From: Phialemonium atrogriseum
Lineage: Eukaryota > Ascomycota > Sordariomycetes > Cephalothecales > Cephalothecaceae
Direction: 5' to 3'
Length of the DNA: 64,000 nt
NCBI RefSeq assembly: GCF_030411735.1
Contig: NW_026848139.1
Span: forward strand, 1,674,001-1,738,000
Part shown: one piece after another, positions 42,387 through 53,069 of the stretch
How positions within the stretch are numbered: position 1 is the stretch's first letter
Layout of the letters: the number at the start of each line of letters is the position of its first letter
The notes under the pieces: model-generated
The model's input: the letters and a program-made list of their open reading frames with translations, nothing else
Databases searched by the model: none
Told to the model about the DNA's origin: nothing
Translations under genes and position numbers: made by a program

Positions 42387-44117
42387 ATGGCCGGACTGAT
42401 CAGAGTTAGCCCAAATGTAAGTCTGCCAGCGCAATGGACTCGAGAGGAACCCAAGTGTGCTGAATATGGGCATTTAGAGGGCCACCAGAGCTTTGAACTT
42501 GCTCCGAACGATTCAGTATACTCACCCGCCATCTTGCCCATGCCATTCAAACCCCGGCCACCATCACCATGCCTCGCCAGCCGTGGTCCCGTTCGCAAGA
42601 CGGACTTCGAGGCGCAACTATGCCACCCCGCAGGACGCGTCGCAGCTCAAGGAATACGCCTTCGAGATGGCCGCGTCGTCAATCCGCTTCGGCCCAGGGG
42701 TGACCCAGGAAGTCGGCATGGACCTGAAGAATATGGACGCTAAGCGGGTCTGCGTCGTGACTGATGAGACGGTAGACAAGTTGGACGCCATGAGGCAGGT
42801 CCGCGAGGCCCTGACCCGGGAAGGCATCAACTTTACCGTATACAACAAGACACGGATTGAGCCCAAGGACAGCTCGTCAGTCATGGCCCCTGCCCCATCG
42901 CTGTGTCTGCCGTTGCTGCTGCCTCTAACACCCGGCCTAGGATCAAGGATGCTATCGCGTGGGCCAAGCCTTATAATCCAGACGTGTTCCTCGCCGTCGG
43001 AGGCGGCTCCGTCATCGACACCGCTAAGCTGATGAACCTCTACCTGGCCTACCCGGAAGCCGACTTCCTGGACTTTGTAAACGCGCCCCTTGGCAAAGGC
43101 AGACCGATCGACAAGCCGCTCCGGCCGCTCATCGCCATCCCTACGACGGCAGGCACGGGCAGCGAGACGACGGGCACCGCCATCTTCGACCTCGTGTCGA
43201 AGCGGGCCAAGACGGGGATCGCGCACCGCAACCTCAAGCCGACGCTCGGCATCTGCGACCCGCTCAACACGCGGACCATGCCCGCCGCCGTCAAGGCGAG
43301 CTCGGGCCTCGACGTGCTCTGCCACTCGCTCGAGTCCTGGACCGCCATCCCCTTCAACGAGCGCGTCCCGCGCCCGACGAACCCCATCCTCCGCCCCGCC
43401 TACCAGGGCGCCAACCCCATCAGCGACATCTTCTCGCTCAGCGCCCTCAGGGCCACCGTCAAGTACCTGCCTCGCTCCGTCAAGGACCCGGACGACATGG
43501 AGGCCCAGAGCCAGATGCTCCTCGCCGCGACCCTCGCCGGCGTCGGGTTCGGCAACGCTGGCGTCCATCTGTGCCACGGTAAGCACCCGTTCACTCCCCC
43601 CTCGCCGAAGCCGAAACATAGAAATAAATAAATGGAAACAACACGCGTGCCCCTACCCTAAGCGTCCCACTAACCACCCCTGCTCCCAGGCATGTCCTAC
43701 CCCATCTCGGGCCAGAACCCAGGCTACCACCACGCAGGCTACGAGGTCTCCGCGCCGATCATCCCGCACGGCGTCTCGGTGGCCGTCTCGGCGCCGGCCG
43801 TCTTCCGCTTCACGGGCGCGTCCAACCCGGACCGCCACCTGGCAGCGGCCGAGGCGTTCGGCGTCGACGTCGGCAGCGTCAAGCGCGAGAGCGCCGGCGA
43901 GGTGCTCGCCGACGCGCTGACGCGCTTCCTCGACGACCTCGGCGACCAGCCCCGCGGCCTGGCCGACCTGGGGTTCTCCGCGTCCGACGTCGATGGCCTC
44001 GTCGAGGGCACCATCCCCCAGGCTAGGGTGCTCATGCTGGCCCCCGGCCTCGCGACGGAGCTGCAGCGGGAGAGGGAGCAGCTGAGGGCGCTGTTTGAGG
44101 ATGCCATGACTCATTGA
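42387..44117 (+). CDS. Mitochondrial hydroxyacid-oxoacid transhydrogenase (iron-type alcohol dehydrogenase family)
   Basis: Exons 42387-42416, 42517-42875, 42941-43578 and 43690-44117, 484 aa. The 30-nt first exon (MAGLIRVSPN) joins in phase 0 to a leader with CPCHSNPGHHHH and the basic stretch ARRTSRRNYATPQDAS, together a mitochondrial presequence with a possible cleavage near NYA. The mature enzyme shows AVGGGSVIDTAK (NAD-binding), IPTTAGTGSETTGTA, GLDVLCHSLESW, HLCHGMSYPISG and PIIPHGVSV, which carry the metal-ligand histidines of iron-type alcohol dehydrogenases. The HOT clade (human ADHFE1) oxidises 4-hydroxybutyrate while reducing 2-oxoglutarate. Assignment to the HOT clade is strong from the leader and the conserved DLVSKRAKTGIAHRNLKP region. 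Confidence 0.9.
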
Positions 44118-44623
44118 TTGGGGGGTTTAGTGTTGTTGGCGTGGCCGTGTAACCCGTGGGAACTGTATTCCTAGCCTCCTAGGTGTCCTAGGTCGGCTTC
44201 CATAGCTAGTAGAAATGTATCTGAATACATCTTTTTTTAATCGAAGCATCGAGCGTGGCGGCGTAAGGCTCTAAAGTATTTGCACAGAGCTTGGGACCAT
44301 GAGCTGTTCGGAGAAATGGCTTAAGCAATCTAGGCAAATCACACTAGGGAAGTAAACAAAAACAAACGTCGTATGGGGGTGCCAGACACCCACTCCGCAA
44401 GAGCATGACCATCGAATATTATCTACCTAACTACCATACACACAGCGGACCGCCCCGACGAGAACCACTCATCAGGCCATGCTCGTAGAAACTATACTCG
44501 TGGGTCCTGTATAATCGACCCCATTAATGACCCACCGGAACGCCTGTCATCGTGCTCAGTATTTCACCCCTCGGCAAGGATGCTGTCGTGCCAAGCTTCC
44601 CCTAGTCCAAAATCATCTCATCC
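44118..44623. other. Convergent 3' region, HOT / SEC3
   Basis: 506 bp; tandem CCTCCTAGGTGTCCTAGGTCGG at about 44175. No gene seen. Confidence 0.35.
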
Positions 44624-47600
44624 TCATCTCCCGACGGTGGAAAACGCGCTCTTGACCTCGGCCCTGGGCCACTCGAAGAGCACGTCCCCGCCGTAGACGT
44701 CGGTGGTGATGCGCCCGATGCGCAGCTCCACGTCGCCGTAGAAGCGCTCGCACTCCCTCAGCACGCGGGCGACCAGCGGGTGCCCGGCGCCGCCGGAGGC
44801 GGTCGGGTGGTCGGCGTCGACGTCGCCAAAGTGCTTCTCCACCCGCTTGCGCAGCGCCTCGATGCCCTTGCGCACCTCGCGCGCGTCGTACGCGCCGAGC
44901 ACCTTGTTGAAGATGGCCTTTGAGTTGCTCGGCTGCGCCGCCACCGCCGACGGGCCCTTGCCGCCGGCGAGCTGCGCCTCGATGTTCTCCAGGTGCTCGA
45001 GGAGCTTGCCGAGCGGGCGGCGCATGATGGTGGTGAGGTACAGGCTCATGTGCTCGGCGAATTCCTGCTGGGCCGCCTCTTTCCAGTCGTCGAGGATCTC
45101 CAGGCTGTGCGAGTTGTCGATCTCCTCAAGGTAGTGGTTCATGTTCTCGATCAGGAGAATGTGGTAATTGAGCGCCTCCTTGTCCTCCGGGTCGGCCGAG
45201 TTGGTGTTGGCCGCACCCCCGACCCCGACGGCCGGATTCTCCCTCGCGATGACCTTGAGCGAGTCGAACATGGTCTTCAGTATGCGGTCATACTCGTTGT
45301 CGACGGTGCGGCGCACGTTGAGGCTCGGGTCGGCCCCGGCGAGCATGTTCTCGACTGCCGTCGAAAACTGGGGGAATATGCGCATGAACGAGATGACCCC
45401 TTTCCGTTTCTTAATCTTCACCTTGGTCTCCTCGATAGCGCGGACCTGCTCGTCAACGAACTTCTTGAAGCGCCCCTCCAGGTTCGCATGAAGTCTCTGC
45501 AACATGTTGTTGAGGAAGTCTTGGTTGGACTGGCCCATTTCTGCCATCTTGCTCTCGAGGGTCGCTAGGACACCGATACCTTGCCTAGAGACAGAGACAG
45601 ACGGGTTAGTGAAGCTATCCAGGGGGTTGGAAGAAATATGCAGAAACGTACAATGGACCGTTGGACACGACCCAGTCGACCAGGTTTTGCAAGTCTTTCT
45701 CCAAGAAGGAGAATATCGCCTCCATTGCTCTGGTCACCCTCCGCGCTAGATCCCGGTCCGGCTCCATCATCCTATGCCGTCTCAAGTCGCCACCTCGGCG
45801 GTCTCGAGGCCTTGCAGCGGCAACTGCATCGGGGAAGTCTGCTTGGTCAAGTGTCGTGGCATGGAAGAAATCGATGACGAAGTTCTGCTCCATCTCCACC
45901 AGAGGTAAGATATCGTCCAGAACGCCGCCGAAGACCTCGTACGCAAGAGCCCGGCTGTCGGCTGGCTTCTCCAGATTCGTCCGGCTTCCCTCGAGGGGCG
46001 ATCGCAGAGATCGTGCCAGCGTCTGGCTCCGCTTCACCGTGAGTTTCCGTGCCGTCGTTGCGATGCCTTCCTCCTTCTTCTCCTGCTGGTATGTGAACAG
46101 AATCTCATGTTCCTCGCCTGTCGGCTTCCTCGCATTGCGTTTCCATGCCTCCAGCGCGTCCCTGAACTCGATCTTGTAGACGGGCGTGCTCATGTCCTGG
46201 TAGATCTGGATGATGCGATTCCAGTTGCCGAGGTCCATTTCCCGGGCGTAGAGGACAAAGGGGCTGTACTTCCAAAGCAAGTCCCTCCCGGAGTCGTGGT
46301 TTCTCGGGTCGACTTTCTTGGATAGAGCGCCATCCATTGCTCGTTTCGTCGCCCGGTAGGCTTCGTCGAACTGCCTTGCCATGAACTCGACGAGTCTCCG
46401 CAGGAAGAGTGAGCTTTCCGACTGGTACATCTCCTTCTTTTCTTGCACGATCCGCATGGACCCATAGTCGCTGTTGAACCCAATGGCCTGCCCTGCGATC
46501 TCGTCCTCGCTCTTTCTAGCTTCGCCACTTCCCGTCCCCGGGTCAATCTTGGTCATGGCCTTATAGAGGGTTACTAGAGCGGTCTCAATCTCCTCAATTC
46601 CGCTGGGAGTCTCTAGAGGAGCGGCCTTCAAGGCGTCCAGATCCGACGCGCTAATGGCGCAGGTTTCGAGGAGGGACTCTAGCTCCGTCCGCAAGAGTTT
46701 CTGGTTGGCAGCCTGGACCTGAAGACCTTGGCCTTGCGCTTCTATGTACGCGATATCTTCGGAGAGAGTCTGTTTCAAAGGTTAGCAGGCAAATGGAAGA
46801 TGGTGGATCATGGAAACTTACGGATAATTCGACACTGTACAACGTGAGGAGATTGTCCAGCTCTTCACATTCGTTGATGGCAAGGTCAATTCCCTTCTTG
46901 ATCCCCTCCACCCTTTCATCTTCTTCTCGGAACCGGGCGAGCCACCCGCCACCCTGGGCCTTGTTTAGTTCTCGTTCGACGTCAACCTTCATGTCCTCGT
47001 AAGTCCGAGTCCGCATTTGTTCGCCCGGGACCCAGCCGAAGTAGTCTAGCCATTTCGCAAATTCAGTGCTCCTACTGTCCAGTATAGCGGGGTCAACACC
47101 TAGGGTCGTCAGGTACTTGACATCGTTGCCATGAACGATTGAGCGCCTCCTCTCCTCCTTGTCATCTTTCATGTCGGCCTCGTCCGTATTTTTGACTTCC
47201 TTCAGAGACGGCTGGAGGCTAGACGCCCGGCTTTGGTTTGGAACTGTGACTTTGACCTCTGGGATTCCAGACGTGCTGTTAGCCACCTTTACCCGTTCTG
47301 GGCTTGCAGCTGGTTCAGGAGCTTTCGGCGCGGAAACAGGACGGGGCGGGGCGGGTACGACACCAGTGATGCCATCGGGCCCCTCGGTGTTGATAATCTT
47401 GGCTTGACGGAGACGTTCTCCTGCGCCACCGGGCCGTGGTTTGAAAGCTGTTGCTGCCGCCGCAGCTTTCCAGAAGGCGCCTGCAATTTCTCCCTTCGAC
47501 TTTTTACTCTTGATCATTGGACCTAGGCCAGGGCGCGAATCTCCAGGATCAACTGGCGATTCAGTCGCACTTGTGGGTTCGGTGGGAGGTGCAGGAGGGG

Positions 47601-48976
47601 CAGATAATGTAGTCGAGAGATTCGAAACTGGGGTTCCGCCTGAAGGACCTGGCCTCACCCCAGGGCCATCTGTGGTGCTAATGTCACTTGCGGTGGCGAT
47701 TGTTGGGTCGCTGGCAGCAGTGCTGATCTCGGGGCGCCTATTTATTGAGTTTTTGCGTGGGGACATCCGATCCATATTCCGAGGGGGGACTGTTGGCTCC
47801 CTTCTCATGCCCGGACTCATCAACGGCGCCGGAACCAAATTGTTGTCTACTGGCAGGGGCCTCAGGGGATCCATAGGTGGCCGCTTCCTCTCAGGCGGCC
47901 TCTCCTCAGTGGAAGGAGGTTCCGGCGTGGGGTATGTTCCTCCATTGACTCCATTTCGAGATCTTGGACGTAGCACCGACCCATCCTCGCTGCGCGTGGC
48001 AAATGAATTCGCCACGGAATCCTGGCTCCTATTGCTCGATGCGAGGCGTCGGAGTGGTGGTTGGTCTTGTGATACCCGGCTAGATTCTATACTCCTGGCC
48101 GGCGAAGAACTGCCGTTAGGAGCCATAGGACTGCGCGATGCGATCCCCTGTGGAGGATACTTTGGCGAGGATTGCGCACCACCACTGTACGCGGAGGAGA
48201 TGGAAGAGTTACCCCTCGTGGCAAATTCAGGAGGTGGTGGTCGTGCTACCGGTGGCCTGTCCGATCTTCGAGGAGCTTGCGCGCCACCAAGGACCTGGTC
48301 AAGCTCGCGCTGGTCAAAGCCTGACAATTCAGGGGTCTTCCCCCCCGTGTATTTGCCATAGATCTTGATCAAACTGGCAATGAAGAACTTCTTCTCTTTG
48401 TCGGTTTGGGCCTGCCAGTAGTATGGCTTCCCAAGCGTGATGACGAGGCCCACATCTCCGGCCCAGTCCCGATAGTTTGGGTTAGCCTCGAGGCTCGTGA
48501 ATGATTCGATTGCACTGAGCTCATCCAGGTTCCATGTCTTCCCAATTGAGAAGGTACCGTTTGGGTTCTCTTTTGACTTGTGTATACGGACACGGCCAGA
48601 CTTTCGGACAGCGACTATTACGACTCGGGGTTTCTCTGATTGGGGGGTTCGCCCTTGAGGAGGAGGTGGCGTGGATGGACTTGAAGAATATTCGGTAACC
48701 CTAATGTGGGTGATGTACGTCTCGGGAACTATAAGGACAAGTAAACCAGGCGTCAGCAAGATATTCCATAGCAGAGGGTCTATGCGCTATGCCAATCATC
48801 CCCGATTATGTAGGCTTCAGGAGCTAGGAGCCAGGAAGAGAGGCAATCTGGGCAGTCTAGGCAGTCTTACTCGAGCCATCATCGTCTTTCTTGCCGAAGC
48901 AGCTGTCGATGATGCGTCTCTTTTCCTCCTCAAACTTCTCGGCCCTCCCCACATCACGGCCATTCGGCATTGCCAT
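44624..48976 (-). CDS. sec3: Exocyst complex subunit Sec3
   Basis: Exons 48976-48871, 48728-46822, 46769-45652 and 45584-44624, 1363 aa. The short first exon encodes RAEKFEEEKRRIIDSCFGKK and an in-frame TGA lies upstream of its ATG. A PH-like PIP2/Rho-binding domain follows (PETYITHIRVTEY, RVVIVAVRKSGRVRIHK, GLVITLGKPYYWQAQTDKEK). Next is a long disordered Pro/Ser/Arg-rich region, then a coiled-coil region (LLTLYSVELSTLSEDIAYIEAQGQG). The C-terminal Sec3 helical-rod domain includes DFFHATTLDQADFP and LQNLVDWVVSNGPLQGIGVL. Sec3 marks sites of exocytosis and hyphal growth by binding PIP2 and Rho GTPases with Exo70. Domain order and length fit filamentous-fungal Sec3. Very long frames antisense to it (for example 47441-48361) are shadows. 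Confidence 0.93.
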
Positions 48977-49857
48977 GGCGAACTGATTTCAGGCGCTCCT
49001 CGCACGGCGAGACCGGCGCAGTACAGTTTTCATGAAGCTTCGGGTAGCAGATGCCGTATGGGAGATCGCTGCATCTTTGGGTGGCGGCAATTCACAGAGC
49101 GCCAAAAGGTTTGCGCCCCTGCCGTTGTTGAGATTGCCGATGGTGCTTCGCCGACTTATAATGGCGCAGGATTCTATTCGCGTGGTTGGAATTTGATTGC
49201 TCTGGCCGATGAGGCTGGCTGGCTCTCCTTTCATCAGTCTGTAGCTTACGTACAGGTTGCTGTCCAACTAATGACATGCAGAGGGTCTGTGCGTCTGTGG
49301 GGTTAAGGAAATGTGGCTCATGGGTACCTAACTAAGTATGCACCTCAGTGGTATAGTCCAGGTACCTGACATTGCTAGATTCTAGCAAAGGTTCCTCACT
49401 GCTTCAGCCACAGGTCATTCACGATGTTATGCGTACACTAATTCCCAAGTATCACACATCCAGATTACCGCACATACTTCACATGCCCCTGAGGCAAACC
49501 CGTTCTATCAAGGCTCTGCCACAATTTCTCTTCATCGCTGACTTCAAAAGGTCGTCACTCAGACTTCAATTGTCTGCTAAGGAGTATAAAATCCATTCAT
49601 GGCTCAAAAGTTACAGCTAAAGTCATTTATGCTCTCATGTAACTTGTTTCAAGTGGTGACAAGGGCCTGGCGTCTCAAACCAGCCAGCTCTCGCCACTCA
49701 AGTACAGACGTATGTACCTGTCTCGACATGTATAAATCATAGTGATATGCCATCGCTCGGACCAAGCAAGTTCCTTGGCCTGGATTCCAACAATCCAAGA
49801 CCCAAAATTATACCTCCATCTCAAATGGAGATCGCTAAGTCCAATGTGCCCACGAAA
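48977..49857. other. Intergenic: SEC3 promoter and ASCH-protein 3' region
   Basis: 881 bp with no supported gene. TACCTAACTAAGTA and CAGGTACCTGAC occur at about 49324-49375. Confidence 0.35.
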
Positions 49858-52059
49858 TCAACCATCCGAACCCTCGTCATCCGAATCTAGTATGACCGGT
49901 GGTAGCCTCGCGTCGTCAATCAGCAGGCTGTCCGGCAGCATAGGCTGCGAGGAGACCAAGGAGAACGGCCCGCCTCCCACCTGCCTCAGGTGGCTGCCTT
50001 CCTCATCCTCAGCGTAGTCCGGGAACGACGGCCCGCTGGAGGACAGCGCCGGCCTGCGGAGCGACTTCTCGGGCGAGTGCGCTGCCGGGCTCGACGGCTC
50101 GCTCGCGGTGGTGGCCTGCGACGGCGGGATAGCTTGGTATGCCGTCGCCGCCGTCTTGGTCGGGGTCCGCTGCGATTGGTGCTGGGCCCTCGCCGGCAGC
50201 GACGGTTTCGTGAATACGCCGTCTAACCGCGCTGTCGAGTGCCTCTCTACCTCGGGCGACGACGGCCCCTGGCTTGATGGCATGACGGCATCATGTCCTT
50301 CCGAGGGCAATTGGGTCGAGTGGATTATATCACTGCGCAGCTGCTCCTCGAGCTCCTGAGAGATCGACATGCCCTCGGTCTCCACTGCCGGATCTTCGTC
50401 GAAAAGGGCGCAACGCAGATTCGCCAGGAGCTGTCCCACGACAGCAGGGGGCACGTAGACGTATTTCTGTGGAGGGCTGCCGACCCATCCATTCTCCTTC
50501 ATCATCTGCAGGGAGACAGGGTTGTTGAGCTGGTAAACTTGCAACAGCTCGTGAGCGAACCTGTAGCCGCTCTTCCCGGAATTGAAGTCGGCGTTGCCGA
50601 GGCCACTCTCCCCGTCAATTTCTCCTGGCTGCGCCGCAGGTCCAATGATTGCCATGTATCTCAGTTCGCATATCGGATGGGTTACGTAGATCCAGATGCG
50701 GGCGACTTGGGCTGGGATTTTGTAGTTCCGAAACTCGTGGTTCTTCGTCCCGTTTACCATGTCCTCCGCCGGCCCGGGATGCACTGAGAGGATGACGTCC
50801 GATCGGTCCGTTTGAGGTCCCATCGACCTGATAATCTCGAGAGGAACCCGTTGACTTTCAAGACCCTGGGTTAGGAACTGAGACCTCGCTTGATTGCCTC
50901 GTTCGCCAGCCTCCGGAGTTGCACGAATCTCCCCGGGCATCTCTTCGAGTTCCTGGGAACACAAATCAAGGTGGACCCTTCGAGCTATGGGAGTGGGCGT
51001 CCCAGGCGGGCTGGTAGATTCTTCCTCATCACATGGATCCTTGTCGGCCCCAGGGGTCTCTTCACGCAATGAACGGAGCGTTCCAAACCTTGTCTCATCC
51101 GCGTTGGCGCCAGGTGCTTTAGGTGTTTTTGGCAGCGTGCTTGGCTTTTCGGGTGAAGGACCGAGGCTTTCCAACTCGGCGTCCGAGTCGGGTATCTCAG
51201 TCAAAGTGCGCCCACGGCTTCCCGTGGGGGTTCGGTCGGAGACCTCTTCTACCACTGAGTGGTTCCTCGTCATTGTCTCTCTCAGCTCTACGCTCGCTGG
51301 CGGAATATCAGGCCACCACCGCCTTGCCTGGGCCGGTGACACTATTTTTGCTGGCGACTGCACTTGATCCGACGACCAGGAACCGTTCACCGAACTGTAA
51401 GAATCTTGAATGACAAGACCGCGCGGTCTCTTCATTCGTGTCTCCAGAGATGGTGGCGGAGCCTTAGCATTGAGCGACTTCTCCTTCAGAGGAGAGCGGA
51501 TCGGCGAAATAAAGCATTTATTGGGAGCCGGTGTGGCCGGTGTCGACTGTGATGATGGGACCTCGGTCAAGTCCACTATTATCTTCCTGTGACTGGGTGT
51601 TTGCGGTATTATTGAAATCGCCCTATCGTCGTCCGTTTCCTGGTCCCGAGACTTGCCATGGGTGTTTCTCTGTTGGACCTCTGGAAACTCCATCTCTGAT
51701 CCGTCCTCATCGTTGGAGTCCCTTATCTGCAGCAGCCCATCATCTTCTTCACCTTTCTCCGAGAGCAGCTGGGTCAAGGTCTGCGTATGAAAGGAGGAAC
51801 CTGGCGTGTCACCCATGGTCCTTCTCCGCTTCTGTGGCCTCTCTTCCTCTTCGGCCGGCATCAGGAGGGGGGGCTCCGGGTCGACTGGCTGGATGTAGTC
51901 GATCTGTGTCAGGGTCTGCTGTCTCAGGGACCTGGCGGATGACGGGCCTCGGCCGTAGGTTCTGATTGCTTTACGCCGAGCGGGAAAGCGTACTTGGGTC
52001 GGCGCGGGCGAGGACCGGTAGGCTCTCGTGGTGCTTCGAGATCGAGTCGACGGCGCCAT
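49858..52059 (-). CDS. Nuclear low-complexity protein with a PUA-like/ASCH-type domain
   Basis: Single exon, 733 aa from ATG 52059 (MAPSTRSRSTTRAYRSSP). The first 430 residues are disordered, with basic patches (RPQKRRRTMG is a nuclear-localisation candidate), repeated TLTQ motifs, and IIVDLTEVP, which resembles a SUMO-interacting motif. From about residue 445 a folded domain begins: DVILSVHPGPAEDMVNGTKNHEFR, then RIWIYVTHPICELRYMAIIG, FAHELLQVYQLNNPVSLQMM and YVYVPPAVVGQLL. The start resembles the ASCH/EVE-type PUA-like fold, whose members bind RNA or modified nucleotides. The C-terminal 200 residues are again low-complexity and end acidic (DSDDEGSDG). Function unknown; fold assignment is from motif resemblance and should be tested structurally. 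Confidence 0.7.
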   Translation of the reverse strand: MAPSTRSRSTTRAYRSSPAPTQVRFPARRKAIRTYGRGPSSARSLRQQTLTQIDYIQPVDPEPPLLMPAEEEERPQKRRRTMGDTPGSSFHTQTLTQLLSEKGEEDDGLLQIRDSNDEDGSEMEFPEVQQRNTHGKSRDQETDDDRAISIIPQTPSHRKIIVDLTEVPSSQSTPATPAPNKCFISPIRSPLKEKSLNAKAPPPSLETRMKRPRGLVIQDSYSSVNGSWSSDQVQSPAKIVSPAQARRWWPDIPPASVELRETMTRNHSVVEEVSDRTPTGSRGRTLTEIPDSDAELESLGPSPEKPSTLPKTPKAPGANADETRFGTLRSLREETPGADKDPCDEEESTSPPGTPTPIARRVHLDLCSQELEEMPGEIRATPEAGERGNQARSQFLTQGLESQRVPLEIIRSMGPQTDRSDVILSVHPGPAEDMVNGTKNHEFRNYKIPAQVARIWIYVTHPICELRYMAIIGPAAQPGEIDGESGLGNADFNSGKSGYRFAHELLQVYQLNNPVSLQMMKENGWVGSPPQKYVYVPPAVVGQLLANLRCALFDEDPAVETEGMSISQELEEQLRSDIIHSTQLPSEGHDAVMPSSQGPSSPEVERHSTARLDGVFTKPSLPARAQHQSQRTPTKTAATAYQAIPPSQATTASEPSSPAAHSPEKSLRRPALSSSGPSFPDYAEDEEGSHLRQVGGGPFSLVSSQPMLPDSLLIDDARLPPVILDSDDEGSDG

Positions 52060-53069
52060 GTTGGAAATGCAGCTTCTTAATGATCCCTGTCGGATAGGCA
52101 CGGCATTGGGAGACACGACGGAGGGAGGAAAGTGGTCGAAGCACAATCAATTGTGCGCCCCTAACTAGTACGATAGACGTGGACTGGTGACAATGTTGAA
52201 TGAATTGAGTAATAGGGTGCTGGATACATTCATACGGCCCGTGCGTTTCTAGGCGCGTCGCGTCCCAAACGCGTGCCACTTTACACGGAACTTCTAGAGT
52301 ACAACCGAGTTGTGAAAAGGAGGAGGTATTATAGGTAGCTTCCAGCTGAATAAAGTGTATGTTTTAGAGAGCACCTGGGTACATATTTAAATATAGCGGT
52401 TCCAGGCTTGTTCTATTTTACCAAGGTCCTGCGTATGCTCAAGTGGTTGCCACTCCTGTCTCCTGTCAAAGCATGGGCGTGTCGCGCGACGCGACCAGGG
52501 AAATGACATCACCTCATGCATATAAATGGCATGATGCAATTATGCATCATATCCCTGTGTATTCATCCAAAGAGATGGGAAAGGGGACCTCGTAGAGGCA
52601 ATGAGGAAACGTCCCATCGCGAATTGGAAGTCCTTGAAGAACACGGAAGGTATTGCCAATCTATCTGATTATCTGAAGTACCTCTTGATTACTACTACCA
52701 TGGGCGAAATGCGTCTTTCAATAACCCACCTTCATAATTTTGTGCGTCTTGCTTTTTCCCCCGGTTCCGCCCCGATGCTCGAGGCCATCGACCCGAGTCG
52801 TTGTTTTGCAATCCCCATCAATGCACGCAAGCAAACTGAGTTGATTGAAGAAAACCCCTTACTGATGCTTCCCATTTTCCGTTTTCTGTTTTCGCGCGAA
52901 TTTCAAAAGTTGTCCTTCCGGCCGCCGTCCCATGCCAACCCGATCATGATTTCATTATGACGGCCTTCCCAGGTTGAATCAGACCCCGGGGCAAAGTGCA
53001 GGAAAAGAAGTAGGCCCCAAATTCTCTGTTAGGTACATGAATTTAAGCTTTTCCGATATGCCGTGCTTT
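52060..53069. other. Intergenic, 1.0 kb between two minus-strand genes
   Basis: Promoter of the ASCH-type gene and 3' region of UFD4. A 119-codon + ORF at 52601-52960 has no recognisable features. The stretch 52370-52570 is AT-rich relative to its surroundings. Confidence 0.35.

Noticed and set aside
42618..43619. 333-codon antisense frame opposite HOT
   Set aside because: It crosses an intron of a well-supported gene and has no family features.
40104..44623. Idea that the S58 peptidase and HOT form a metabolic gene cluster
   Set aside because: Substrates do not connect, neighbours are exocyst and sulfur genes, and a divergent pair alone is weak evidence.
47441..48361. 306-codon antisense frame opposite SEC3
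   Set aside because: It lies opposite the low-complexity linker of Sec3 and is Gly/Ser-rich without motifs.
52601..52960. 119-codon + ORF between the ASCH-type gene and UFD4
   Set aside because: No domain or splice context; the region is otherwise empty.
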